A DNA stretch of 64,000 nt, taken from Actinomycetales bacterium JB111. GTDB lineage: Bacteria > Actinomycetota > Actinomycetes > Actinomycetales > Actinomycetaceae. Each line of letters starts with the position of its first letter. Position 1 is the first letter of the stretch. The notes beneath the pieces are model-generated. The model worked only from the letters and a program-made list of their open reading frames with translations. It did not search any database and had not been told where the DNA came from. Below, piece after piece: positions 9,221 through 18,105 of the stretch. The stretch spans positions 1-64,000 of the forward strand of contig FUHX01000020.1 in the NCBI GenBank assembly GCA_900163555.1, written 5' to 3'. A program made the translations under genes and the position numbers.

Positions 9221-9263
9221 AAGGGACGGGCCCCCACCGCATCGCGGTGGGGGCCCGTCCCTT
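9221..9263. terminator. bidirectional hairpin terminator
   Basis: A perfect 20-bp stem (9221-9240 with 9244-9263) closes on a three-base ATC loop, with AA/TT ends. It lies between the convergent protease and M3 peptidase genes. Confidence 0.9.
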
Positions 9264-9315
9264 GTCCGTGCCTCGACCCGAGGTACGCCCTCCGGGCGCC
9301 GTCGGGCCGGCCGTG

Positions 9316-11424
9316 TCAGCTGCTCAGACCGCGGCGCTGAAGCAGCGGCTCGATGGCGGGCTCACGGTCGAGGACCGCGCGGACGGACGCGAGCGGGTCG
9401 CGCGAGTTCCCGCGCGAGAGCAGCTCCTCACGGAACGTCTGGCCCGCCGACCGGGTCAGGCCGTCGTTGCCGTCCGGGTGGTTCCTGAACCACTGGACGG
9501 TGTCCGCGTCGAGCACCTCGGACCAGATGTAGGAGTAGTAGCCGGCGTCGTAGCCGCCGCCGAAGCTGTGGTTGAGGTAGGTCGTGCGGTAGCGGGGCGG
9601 GACCCGGGGGTCGTCGAGCCCGACCGCGGCGAGCGCGTCCCGCTCGAACGGGACCACGTCGTCGTCGGTCGCGGGCACCTCCTCGGGCGTGATCCGGTGC
9701 CACGCCTGGTCGATGAGGGCCGCGCCGAGGTACTCGCTCGTGGCGAAGCCCTCACCGTAGGCGCCCATCGACGCCAGTCGCCGGGCGACCTCCGGATCGA
9801 GCGGCTCGCCCGTGACGTGGTGCCGGGCGTACCTGGCGAGCACCTCGGGGTGCTCCATCCACTGCTCGTTGACCTGCGAGGGGTACTCGACGAAGTCCCG
9901 CGTGAGGTTCGTGCCCGCGAGGCTCGGGTGGTGCACGTTCGTCAGCAGCGAGTGCAGCGCGTGCCCGAACTCGTGAAAGAGGGTGCGGACCTCGTCCCAC
10001 GTGAGCAGCGTGGGCTCCCCGGCGGGCGGGTGCGTGATGTTGAGGTTGTTGACGACGACCGGGGCGCGGGAGGTGAGCCCCGCCCCCGTGACGAGATCGT
10101 GCATCCACGCGCCGCCGCGCTTGCCCTCGCGCGCGTAGTAGTCGCCGACGAACAGGCCGAGCGGCGTGCCGTCCTCCTCCGCGACCTCCCAGACCCGCAA
10201 GCCGGGCGCGTACCCGGCGATCTCGGGGCGCTCGGTGAAGGTCAACCCGTAGAGGCGGTTCGCGGCGTAGAAGACGCCGTCGGCGACGACCCGGTCCAGC
10301 TCGAGGTAGGGGCGCAGCGTCGCGTCGTCGACGTCGAACCGTTCGGCCTTCAGCCGCTCGGAGTAGTACGCCCAGTCGGCGGCGTCGAACGCGCCGGCGT
10401 CGGCGGGGCGCTCCGGGTCCGCCGCGGCGAGCGCGGCCAGCTCCTCCGCCTCCCGCGCCGCGTTGCGGGCCGCGGGGGCGGCCAGCCGGGCGAGCAGCGA
10501 CCCGATCGCCTCGGATGTCTTGGCGGTCTCGCCCCGGGCGACGACCTCGGCGTGGTGCGGGGCGCCGAGCAGCCGGGCGCGCTCGGCGCGGGCGCGGGCG
10601 AGCTCCCGGACGAGACCGCGCGTGTCGGTCGCCGGGTCGGACCCGTCGCCGCGCGCGAGCGAGCGGGAGAGCAGCTCCGCGCGCACGGCCGGCGACGAGA
10701 GCTGGGTGAGCAGCGGCTGCTGTGAGGGGAGCTGGTAGGTGATGAGGTGCCCGGCTCCCCCTGCCTGCTCGGGCCGGGCGGCGGCGGACTGCGCGAGCGC
10801 GGCGCGCTGGCCCTCGTCAAGCCCCGCCAGGTCGGCCTCGTCCGCGATCGGCAGCGCGGCCGCGGCCATGCCGGCGGAGGCGCGCGTGCGGAACTCGGTG
10901 GCGCGCTCGCTGATGAGGGAGTTGAGCTCGCGCAACCGGGCCGTGTCGGCCTCGTCGAGGCCGACCCCGCGGCGCTCGAACTCGCGGACGTACTCGCCCA
11001 CCGCCCACGCGTCGCGCTCGGACAGATCCTGCTCGGCCAGCGCGACGAACCGGCGGTAGATGCGCGCGTCGAGCCAGAAGGCGTCCGAGTGCTCGGCCGC
11101 CTCCGGCGCGTCCTCGGCCGCGATCCGGTCGTTCTCCTCGCCCCCGACCGAGCTCTCGAGCGTGCCGGCCACGACGGCCGCCCGCGCGAGCAGCTCGCCG
11201 GACCGCTCGATCGCCTCGAGCGTGTTCTCGATGGTCGGGTCGTCGTCGGACGTGGCGACGGCCTCCCACTCGGCGCGCTGGATCGCCCGGCCGGCGCGCA
11301 GCGCGGGAAGGAGGTGGCCGGACTCGATCCGGTCGAACTCGGGCATGCCGAACGGCAGCGGCGAGGGGCGGGAGAACGGGTTGGACCCGGGCAGGTCGGC
11401 GCCTTCCGGCGCGGGGATCGTCAT
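9316..11424 (-). CDS. M3 family oligopeptidase (Dcp/thimet-like)
   Basis: This is a 702-residue cytosolic zinc metallopeptidase that trims short peptides, as peptidyl-dipeptidase Dcp and oligopeptidase A do. The zinc site is HEFGH at residues 484-488 within TLFHEFGHALHSLL, and the third ligand Glu lies in the following EYPSQVNEQW stretch, about 28 residues on. The long helical N-terminal half and the C-terminal GGGYDAGYYSYIWSEVLDAD segment are typical of M3 enzymes and favour the Dcp subgroup. No signal peptide is seen. It stands alone, convergent with the secreted protease, and could process the peptides that protease releases; this is an inference. Confidence 0.93.
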   Translation of the reverse strand: MTIPAPEGADLPGSNPFSRPSPLPFGMPEFDRIESGHLLPALRAGRAIQRAEWEAVATSDDDPTIENTLEAIERSGELLARAAVVAGTLESSVGGEENDRIAAEDAPEAAEHSDAFWLDARIYRRFVALAEQDLSERDAWAVGEYVREFERRGVGLDEADTARLRELNSLISERATEFRTRASAGMAAAALPIADEADLAGLDEGQRAALAQSAAARPEQAGGAGHLITYQLPSQQPLLTQLSSPAVRAELLSRSLARGDGSDPATDTRGLVRELARARAERARLLGAPHHAEVVARGETAKTSEAIGSLLARLAAPAARNAAREAEELAALAAADPERPADAGAFDAADWAYYSERLKAERFDVDDATLRPYLELDRVVADGVFYAANRLYGLTFTERPEIAGYAPGLRVWEVAEEDGTPLGLFVGDYYAREGKRGGAWMHDLVTGAGLTSRAPVVVNNLNITHPPAGEPTLLTWDEVRTLFHEFGHALHSLLTNVHHPSLAGTNLTRDFVEYPSQVNEQWMEHPEVLARYARHHVTGEPLDPEVARRLASMGAYGEGFATSEYLGAALIDQAWHRITPEEVPATDDDVVPFERDALAAVGLDDPRVPPRYRTTYLNHSFGGGYDAGYYSYIWSEVLDADTVQWFRNHPDGNDGLTRSAGQTFREELLSRGNSRDPLASVRAVLDREPAIEPLLQRRGLSS

Positions 11425-11497
11425 TCCCCCATGCTGTCACGGGCTCCGCGCGCCGGCCCGACCGCCCCTGCTCGCGGCCCGCGACCCGGTCGGCGGC

Positions 11498-12604
11498 TCA
11501 GTCCGCGAGCCGGACGCGGCCCAGCACCCCGGCGATGTCCGGCGGGAAGAACCCGGGGCCCTTGAGCACCTTGCCGTCCTCGCGGTAGATCGGCCGGCCG
11601 TCCGCCCCGAGCTTGGACATGTTGGACGCCTGGATCTCGCCGAGCACCTCGGGCAGCGGGATGCCGCACTCGAGCGCCATGCCGTAGGCGACGTACACGA
11701 GGTCACCGAGCGCGTCGGCGACCTCGACCGTGTCCCGGGTGCCGTCGTCGGCGGCCACGGCCCGCGCGAAGGCCTCGATCAGGATCTCCTCCGCCCGCTC
11801 GCCGTACACGGCGCCCACGAGCTCGGCCGCCTCCTCGACGACGAGCCCGGTGCGCATGTGCACGCGGTCGATGTCGGCGTCGGCCGGCCCGCCGGTGACG
11901 ACCGGGAGGTCGTAGGTGGCGTGGAACTGGCGGACGAGGGCGTCCGGGTCGCGCGGGTCCGGCGCGGGCGCCGTCCCCGACGACGACGCCTCGCCCCGCG
12001 CGGGCGTCTCGCCGCCGCGGGCGGGCCCGTCCCAGGCGGCGGCCGGCTCCCGGGGGTCGCCGGGCAGGAGCACGGCGCGCAGGCCGTCGTGCAGTGCGCC
12101 CTTGTTGAAGTGGGCGGCGCGGGTGACGCCCGCGTCCCGTCGGAAGCCGACGCGCCAGGCGACGCGCCAGGAGTCCCAGTTGACGACGTCGTCGTGGATC
12201 TCGCACTCCCACACGACCGATCCGGCGCGGAACCGGTCGAAGGCCGCGTCGGCCGCGAGACCGAGCGCCGCCGAGGTCAGTCCGCGGCCGCGGCCCCAGG
12301 GAGCGGTCCAGTATCCGACCGCGGCCGGCCCGCCGGCCCCCTCAACCAGCCGGAGCCCGATCACGCCCTGCAGCCGGCCGTCGCCGTCCTCCCGGACCGC
12401 CCAGCACGGCCGCCCGGCGGCCCATTCGGCCGGGTCGGTCGAGGTGGCGACGTACGACTCCGCGAGGCCCCGGTCGTACGGCACGGGCACCGTGGTCCAC
12501 TCCGCGATCTCGGGGTCCTGGCAGGCCAGGGCGACGTCGTCGACGTCGGCGTCGGTCAGCGGGTCGATACGGACACGCCCGTCGGTCAGGGTGAACGGCT
12601 GCAT
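11498..12604 (-). CDS. GNAT acetyltransferase fused to a MazG-like NTP pyrophosphohydrolase
   Basis: Two domains share a 368-residue chain. Residues 1-170 are a GNAT N-acetyltransferase of the RimJ/RimL type (TDGRVRIDPLTDADVDD start, GRGRGLTSAALGLAADAAF acetyl-CoA segment). After a low-complexity Pro/Gly/Asp linker (about 195-225), residues 228-368 are an all-alpha NTP pyrophosphohydrolase of the MazG/phosphoribosyl-ATP diphosphatase fold. It has metal-binding EEAAEL and EVADALGDLVYV motifs and a tail, NMSKLGADGRPIYREDGKVL, seen in stand-alone house-cleaning enzymes. The fusion suggests joint detoxification or nucleotide sanitation, but the substrates are unknown. The start is the ATG at 12604. 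A false fusion through a missed stop is unlikely because the frame is continuous through the linker. Confidence 0.82.
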   Translation of the reverse strand: MQPFTLTDGRVRIDPLTDADVDDVALACQDPEIAEWTTVPVPYDRGLAESYVATSTDPAEWAAGRPCWAVREDGDGRLQGVIGLRLVEGAGGPAAVGYWTAPWGRGRGLTSAALGLAADAAFDRFRAGSVVWECEIHDDVVNWDSWRVAWRVGFRRDAGVTRAAHFNKGALHDGLRAVLLPGDPREPAAAWDGPARGGETPARGEASSSGTAPAPDPRDPDALVRQFHATYDLPVVTGGPADADIDRVHMRTGLVVEEAAELVGAVYGERAEEILIEAFARAVAADDGTRDTVEVADALGDLVYVAYGMALECGIPLPEVLGEIQASNMSKLGADGRPIYREDGKVLKGPGFFPPDIAGVLGRVRLAD

Positions 12605-12735
12605 CCGCCCATGCTAGGTGCCGGTCCGAGGACACCGGCCGCCGGGATTCGCATGCGGACGTGGGCCGGGGCCCACCGTCGACGGGCCGGAGGCGGGCCG
12701 CGGCGGGAACAGGAATGCTCGACGAGAACATTTTG

Positions 12736-12749
12736 AACACATTTGTGTT
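12736..12749. promoter_or_regulatory. AACACA-TT-TGTGTT palindrome
   Basis: This is a perfect 6-2-6 palindrome in an AT-rich patch between divergent genes, about 130 bp from the GNAT-MazG start and 320 bp from narK. Its CACA/TGTG halves recall CRP/FNR-family sites but in the opposite arrangement, so no factor is assigned. Confidence 0.45.
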
Positions 12750-12837
12750 GCGTAATTGATCGATGCCGTCCACAGTCGGTGCATTTCCCGCGACAATCTC
12801 GTGTCCGGCAGATGAATGCCCCGATCACCCTGCTTCC

Positions 12838-12874
12838 GGGACGTTCGTCCCAGGCTCCCCGGGACGAACGTCCC
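12838..12874. promoter_or_regulatory. two tandem DosR/DevR-like boxes
   Basis: GGGACG-TT-CGTCCC (12838-12851) and GGGACG-AA-CGTCCC (12861-12874) are perfect 6-2-6 palindromes, centre to centre 23 bp. The mycobacterial DosR box is GGGACT-WW-AGTCCC with TT/AA outside, and here TTCC precedes the first box. DosR controls narK2 in Mycobacterium tuberculosis, so oxygen- or redox-dependent control of the following nitrate operon by a DosR-like regulator is a reasonable inference. Confidence 0.65.
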
Positions 12875-12934
12875 ACGGGATCCCCTGCGCATCCCGCCAG
12901 GATGGACACCGTGGTTGGGCCACTCGGGCACGAG

Positions 12935-12970
12935 GGCCACCAACGTCGAGAAATATTCGACGCGGTGGCC
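12935..12970. promoter_or_regulatory. nested inverted repeat before narK
   Basis: GGCCACC and CGTCGA on the left are mirrored by TCGACG and GGTGGCC on the right around an AT-rich GAAATAT centre. The dyad ends one base before the CATAAT hexamer. It could be an operator overlapping the promoter or, if transcribed, a stable hairpin in the leader. Confidence 0.45.
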
Positions 12971-13066
12971 CATAATGCATGATCAGAGGTGCTCCACAGT
13001 GATTCATCAATCCCACCGGAGTCATTTCCGCGTGGGTGAGCAGGGACTTCACACGGAAGGCTGCGC

Positions 13067-14311
13067 ATGGCATCGCGAGCGAATACTGACGGCACGGGTG
13101 GCGGTGGGCGGACGCGGGCGCTCACGCTTGCGACGCTCGGCTTCCTGCTCAACTTCTGGGCGTGGGCACTGCTCAGCCCCCTCGGCTCGACGTTCGTCGA
13201 GCGCGGGCTGACCACCGACTCCGCCCTCGTCGTCGCGGTCCCGGTCCTCGTGGGCTCGCTCGGCCGCATCCCGGTCGGCGCGCTGACCGACCGGTTCGGC
13301 GGCCGCGTCATGATGCCGGCGATCTCGCTGATCACGGTCGTCCCCGTGCTCTTCCTCGGGTTCGTCGGGCAGGACAGCCTCGCCGCGCTGCTCGTCGGCG
13401 GGTTCTTCCTCGGCATCGCGGGCTCGACCTTCGCGGTCGGCGTTCCGTACGTCAACGCCTGGTTCCCGCCCGAGCGCCGGGGCCTCGCGCTCGGCATCTA
13501 CGGCGTCGGGATGGCCGGCACGGCGATCTCGGCGTTCACGACAGTCCCGGCGTACGTCAACCTCGGGAGCGTCGCCCCCTTCGTCATCTCGGCCTGCGCC
13601 CTGGTCGTCTACGCGGTCGTCGCCTGGCTCCTCATGCGGGACGCGCCGTCCTTCACGCCCGTGCGGAAGTCTCTGGTCGCGACGATCGGTTCCGCGGCGG
13701 GCCACGCGCTGACCTGGCAGGCCATGTACCTGTACGCCATCGCCTTCGGCGGGTACGTCGCCTTCTCCGTCTACCTGCCGACGTACCTGCAGAACACGTA
13801 CGCGCTCGCCCCCGGCGACGCGGCCGCTCGCATGGGCGGCTTCGTCGTCGTCGCGGTGGTCGGCCGGGTGGTCGGCGGCCTGCTCGCGGACGTCCTCGGC
13901 GCCACCCGCACGCTGCTGGTGAGCTACACGCTCGTCACCGCGACCGCGGTCGTGCTCAGCTTCAACCCGTCCCTCGACGGCATCGGCACGCCCACGTTCC
14001 TCGTCACGGCCCTCGGGCTCGGACTCGGCTCGGGCGCCGTCTTCGGGCTCATCGGGCAGGCCGCCGAACCCTCGAAGGTCGGCGCGATCACCGGCCTGGT
14101 GGGAGCGGCCGGCGGGCTCGGCGGGTTCGTCCCGCCGCTCGTCCTCGGCCAGCTGTGGATCACCAACGAGCACTACGGCGCCGGCCTGCTCGCACTGGCC
14201 GTCGCGTCGGCCGGAGCCATCGTCATCACCCTCGTGGTCGGCCGGGCGGCCCGGAGGAACGCCGCCGCCCCCGCCACTCCCACGGAACCCGAGACAAGGA
14301 GCGCCAGGTGA
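13067..14311 (+). CDS. narK: NarK-type nitrate/nitrite transporter (MFS)
   Basis: This is a 414-residue membrane transporter of the major facilitator superfamily with about 12 hydrophobic segments. The nitrate-porter signature region is clear: GIAGSTFAVGVPYVNAWFPP followed by RRGLALGIYGVGMAGTAIS, and a second Gly-rich stretch (GLVGAAGGLGGFVPPLVLG) in the C-terminal half. It presumably imports nitrate, exports nitrite or exchanges them for the reductase encoded by the next genes. The ATG at 13067 follows GGAAGG. The narG start overlaps its stop by four bases (GTGA), showing one operon. The upstream DosR-like boxes suggest hypoxic induction. Confidence 0.92.
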   Translation: MASRANTDGTGGGGRTRALTLATLGFLLNFWAWALLSPLGSTFVERGLTTDSALVVAVPVLVGSLGRIPVGALTDRFGGRVMMPAISLITVVPVLFLGFVGQDSLAALLVGGFFLGIAGSTFAVGVPYVNAWFPPERRGLALGIYGVGMAGTAISAFTTVPAYVNLGSVAPFVISACALVVYAVVAWLLMRDAPSFTPVRKSLVATIGSAAGHALTWQAMYLYAIAFGGYVAFSVYLPTYLQNTYALAPGDAAARMGGFVVVAVVGRVVGGLLADVLGATRTLLVSYTLVTATAVVLSFNPSLDGIGTPTFLVTALGLGLGSGAVFGLIGQAAEPSKVGAITGLVGAAGGLGGFVPPLVLGQLWITNEHYGAGLLALAVASAGAIVITLVVGRAARRNAAAPATPTEPETRSAR

Positions 14312-17300
14312 GCATCGACCACGAGTCGCGACGGACCATGACGACGGGTCGGCGAGCGCCGGGGGCCCCGCCCACGGCCACCCCGAACGACTCCCTGACG
14401 GACGCGCTCATCGGCGTGCGCAAGATGTTCACGTCCGCGCCCGTGAGCGCCGACAACCGGGAGATCCACTACTCCGGCGGCCGCTCGGGCGACTCCTTCT
14501 ACCGGGACCGATGGAGCCACGACAAGGTCGTCCGCTCCACCCACGGCGTCAACTGCACCGGGTCCTGCTCCTGGAAGGTCTACGTCAAGGACGGGATCAT
14601 CACCTGGGAGTCGCAGCAGACCGACTACCCGTCCGCGGGCCCCGACCGACCCGAGTACGAGCCGCGGGGCTGCCCGCGCGGCGCCTCGTTCTCCTGGTAC
14701 ACCTACTCGCCCACGCGCGTGCGCTACCCGTACGTCCGGGGCGCCCTGCTCGAGCTGTTCCGCGACGCGAAGCAGCGCGTGCCCGACGGGGACCCGGTCC
14801 TCGCGTGGCAGTCGATCGTGGAGAACCCGGAGCTGGCGCGGCGGTACAAGAGCGTGCGCGGCCACGGCGGGCTCGTGCGCGCCACCTGGAACGAGGCCGT
14901 CGAGATCGTGGCCGCGGCCTACGTGTACACGGTCAAGGAGCTCGGGCCGGACCGCGTCACGGGCTTCTCCCCGATCCCGGCCATGAGCCAGGTGTCCTTC
15001 GCGTCCGGCGCCCGCTTCCACCAGCTCATCGGCGGCTCGATGCTCAGCTTCTACGACTGGTACGCGGACCTGCCGCCCGCCTCCCCGCAGGTGTTCGGCG
15101 ACCAGACGGACGTCCCCGAGTCGGGCGACTGGTGGGACGCCTCGTACCTCATGATGTGGGGCTCCAACGTGCCGATGACCCGTACTCCGGACGCCCACTG
15201 GATGACGGAGGCCCGCTACCGCGGGCAGAAGGTCATCTCGGTCGCCCCGGACTACGCGGAGAGCGTGAAGTTCGCCGACGAGTGGCTCGCCCCGCACCCG
15301 GGCACGGACGCCGCCCTCGCCATGTCCATGGGCCACGTCATCCTCAAGGAGTTCTTCGTCGACTCCACGACCGACTACTTCCGCGACTACGTCACCCAGT
15401 ACACGGACCTGCCCTTCCTCGTCGAGCTCACCGCGCGGGGGGACGGCGCCTACCGCCCGGGGAAGTTCGTCGTCGCGGAGGACCTGGGCGAGGACATCGT
15501 CGGCGCGGAGGCGACCACCGAGCACGCCGCCTTCAAGCCCGTGCTGCTCGACGCCGCGACCTCCTCGGTCGCGGTCCCCCGCGGCACCCTCGGCGACCGC
15601 TTCGCGGCCGACGGCGAGGGCAGGTGGAACCTCGATCTCGGGGACGTGCGCCCGGCGCTCAGCCTGATCGACCACGGCGAGCGCCGCGTGGAGATCTCGC
15701 TGGACCGGTTCGACACGGCCGACCAGGGTGGGGCGGGCGAGGTTCGCCGCGGCGTCCCGGTCATCGAGGTCGGCGGCCGCACCGTCACGACGGTCTTCGA
15801 CCTCCTGCTCGCGCGGTACGGCGTCGGGCGGGAGTCCCTGCCCGGCACGTGGCCGACCGGGTACGACGACGCGAGCACGCCGGCGACCCCCGCCTGGCAG
15901 GAGGCCATCACGGGCGTCCCGGCGGCGAAGGCGGCGCGCATCGCGCGCGAGTTCGCGGCCAACGCGCGCGACTCCGGGGGCCGGTCGATGATCATCATGG
16001 GCGCCGGCACCAACCACTGGTTCCACTCGGACACGATCTACCGCACATTCCTCACGCTGACGACCCTCACGGGCTGCCAGGGGGTGAACGGCGGCGGATG
16101 GGCGCACTACGTCGGGCAGGAGAAGGTCCGCCCCATCAGCGGGTGGCTGCACCTGGCCAACGCGCTGGACTGGTCCCGCCCCCCGCGGCAGATGACGCAG
16201 ACGACCTACTGGTACATGCACACTGACCAGTGGCGCTACGACCAGTTCGGCGCCGACCGGCTCGCGGCGCGCACCGGCGAGGGACGGTTCGCGGGCATGT
16301 CGACGGCGGACGCCGTGGCCCTCTCCCAGCGCCTGGGCTGGCAGCCGTTCTTCCCGCAGTTCGACGTCAGCTCCCTCGAGATCGCGGACCGGGCCGCCGA
16401 GGCGGGTGAGGAGACGATCCCCTACCTCGTGGAGCGGCTCAGGTCGGGTGAGATCAGCTTCGCCGCCGAGGACCCGGACGCGCCGCACAACTACCCGCGC
16501 ATCTGGTCGATGTGGCGGGCGAACACCCTCGGCTCGTCGGCCAAGGGCGACCAGTACTTCCTCAAGCACCTGCTCGGCGTGGACAACGACGTGCGGGCCG
16601 AACAGACGCCGCCGGAGTTCCGTCCGAAGGACGTGACGTGGCGGGAGGACGCCCCGATCGGCAAGATCGACCTCCTCCTCACGCTCGACTTCCGCATGAC
16701 ATCGACGACGCTCCACTCGGACGTCATCCTCCCGGCGGCGACCTGGTACGAGAAGCACGACCTCTCGACGACGGACATGCACCCGTTCGTGCACTCGTTC
16801 AACCCGGCCATCCGCTCGCCCTGGCAGTCCCGGACGGACTGGGACACGTGGGCGACGATCGCGAAGCGGTTCAGCGAGCTGGCCGCCGACCACCTGGGCA
16901 CCCGGTCCGACGTCGTGGCCTTCCCCCTGCAGCACGACTCGGCGGACGCGCTCGCCACCCCGCGGGGGCGGATCCGGGACTGGAAGGCGGGCGAGTGCGA
17001 GCCCGTCCCGGGCGTCACGATGCCGCGCCTGGTCGAGGTCGAGCGGGACTACACGGCGATCCACGAGAAGTACGTCTCGATCGGCCCGCTCCTCGAGCGC
17101 CTCGGCATGACGACCAAGGGCATCACCTACGACGTGAACGAGTACGTCGACGAGCTCCGCCACCTCAACGGGGTGGTGGAGTCCGGCGTCGGCGCGGGGC
17201 AGCCGAGCATCGAGACCGACCGGCAGGCGGCCGAGTACATCCTCCGGCTGTCGGGCACCACGAACGGCGAGATGGCCCTCGACGGCTTCCGAACCCTCGA

Positions 17301-18078
17301 GCGCCGCACGGGCCGGCACCTCGCGGACCTCGCGGAGGAGAACGCGGGCCGCAAGGTGACGTTCGCCGACACCCAGGCCGCCCCCGTCCCGGTGGTCACC
17401 TCGCCGGAGTGGTCGGGCTCGGAGACCGGCGGGCGGCGGTACTCGCCGTTCACGATCAACGTCGAGCGGAAGAAGCCGTGGCACACGCTCACCGGCCGCC
17501 AGCACTTCTACCTCGACCACGACTGGATCCTGGAGATGGGCGAGGAGCTGCCCGTCTTCCGGCCGCCTCTGGACATGACCGCGCTGTTCGGCGAGGCGCG
17601 CCCGGGCGAGATCAGCGGGGACGGCATCGCCGTGCGCTACCTGACGCCGCACAACAAGTGGGCGATCCACTCGATGTACATGGAGAACTTCTTCATGATG
17701 AACCTGTCCCGCGGCGGGCAGACGATCTGGATGAGCGTCGAGGACGCCGAGGCGGTGGGCATCGCGGACAACGACTGGATCGAGGCCGTCAACCGCAACG
17801 GCGTGGTGTCCGCGAGGGCCGTCGTCTCGCACCGCATGCCCAGGGGAACGGCGTTCATGCACCACGCCCAGGACCGGACGGTCAACGTGCCGCTCACGGA
17901 GTCGACCGGCAAGCGCGGCGGCATCCACAACTCGCTGACGCGCATCATGCTCAAGCCGAGCCACCTCATCGGCGGGTACGCGCAGCTGTCCTACGCCTTC
18001 AACTACTACGGGCCCACCGGGAACCAGCGCGACGAGGTGACGGTCATCCGTCGTCGGACCGCCCCGGTCGAGTACTGA
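14308..18078 (+). CDS. narG: respiratory nitrate reductase alpha subunit NarG
   Basis: NarG is the 1256-residue catalytic subunit of the membrane-anchored quinol:nitrate oxidoreductase and carries Mo-bis-MGD and the FS0 [4Fe-4S] cluster. The FS0 ligands His79, Cys83, Cys87 and Cys122 match the spacing of E. coli NarG exactly. The molybdenum loop YDWYADLPPASP (249-258) and the downstream WGSNVPMTRTPDAH segment are intact. No twin-arginine signal is present, so the active site faces the cytoplasm as in classical Nar. The GTG start at 14308 follows AAGGAG with six-base spacing and overlaps narK; a later ATG at 14338 is the alternative. It acts with NarH and NarI. Confidence 0.97.
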   Translation: MSIDHESRRTMTTGRRAPGAPPTATPNDSLTDALIGVRKMFTSAPVSADNREIHYSGGRSGDSFYRDRWSHDKVVRSTHGVNCTGSCSWKVYVKDGIITWESQQTDYPSAGPDRPEYEPRGCPRGASFSWYTYSPTRVRYPYVRGALLELFRDAKQRVPDGDPVLAWQSIVENPELARRYKSVRGHGGLVRATWNEAVEIVAAAYVYTVKELGPDRVTGFSPIPAMSQVSFASGARFHQLIGGSMLSFYDWYADLPPASPQVFGDQTDVPESGDWWDASYLMMWGSNVPMTRTPDAHWMTEARYRGQKVISVAPDYAESVKFADEWLAPHPGTDAALAMSMGHVILKEFFVDSTTDYFRDYVTQYTDLPFLVELTARGDGAYRPGKFVVAEDLGEDIVGAEATTEHAAFKPVLLDAATSSVAVPRGTLGDRFAADGEGRWNLDLGDVRPALSLIDHGERRVEISLDRFDTADQGGAGEVRRGVPVIEVGGRTVTTVFDLLLARYGVGRESLPGTWPTGYDDASTPATPAWQEAITGVPAAKAARIAREFAANARDSGGRSMIIMGAGTNHWFHSDTIYRTFLTLTTLTGCQGVNGGGWAHYVGQEKVRPISGWLHLANALDWSRPPRQMTQTTYWYMHTDQWRYDQFGADRLAARTGEGRFAGMSTADAVALSQRLGWQPFFPQFDVSSLEIADRAAEAGEETIPYLVERLRSGEISFAAEDPDAPHNYPRIWSMWRANTLGSSAKGDQYFLKHLLGVDNDVRAEQTPPEFRPKDVTWREDAPIGKIDLLLTLDFRMTSTTLHSDVILPAATWYEKHDLSTTDMHPFVHSFNPAIRSPWQSRTDWDTWATIAKRFSELAADHLGTRSDVVAFPLQHDSADALATPRGRIRDWKAGECEPVPGVTMPRLVEVERDYTAIHEKYVSIGPLLERLGMTTKGITYDVNEYVDELRHLNGVVESGVGAGQPSIETDRQAAEYILRLSGTTNGEMALDGFRTLERRTGRHLADLAEENAGRKVTFADTQAAPVPVVTSPEWSGSETGGRRYSPFTINVERKKPWHTLTGRQHFYLDHDWILEMGEELPVFRPPLDMTALFGEARPGEISGDGIAVRYLTPHNKWAIHSMYMENFFMMNLSRGGQTIWMSVEDAEAVGIADNDWIEAVNRNGVVSARAVVSHRMPRGTAFMHHAQDRTVNVPLTESTGKRGGIHNSLTRIMLKPSHLIGGYAQLSYAFNYYGPTGNQRDEVTVIRRRTAPVEY

Positions 18079-18105
18079 GTCCGACGCGGGAGCAAGGAGC
18101 ACCAC

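Larger units (their letters stand above)
12605..13066. other. 460-bp regulatory intergenic region upstream of the nitrate reductase operon
   Basis: No credible gene is present. The base composition drops locally to AT-rich patches (around 12720-12760 and 12950-13010). It contains a 14-bp CACA/TGTG palindrome, two tandem DosR-like palindromes, a long nested inverted repeat and a possible TGATTCATCA palindrome at 13000-13009. A CATAAT hexamer at 12971-12976 is a candidate -10. Each of the first three is listed separately. Confidence 0.7.

Noticed and set aside
12743-12982. Small gene in the narK upstream region
   Set aside because: The short open frames there lack ribosome sites and codon bias and cross the palindromic regulatory elements.
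13162-14307. Long open frame upstream of and in frame with narG
   Set aside because: It is the +2 shadow of narK; the Arg/Pro-rich translation is typical of GC-rich shadow frames. The real narG start is at 14308 with a ribosome site.
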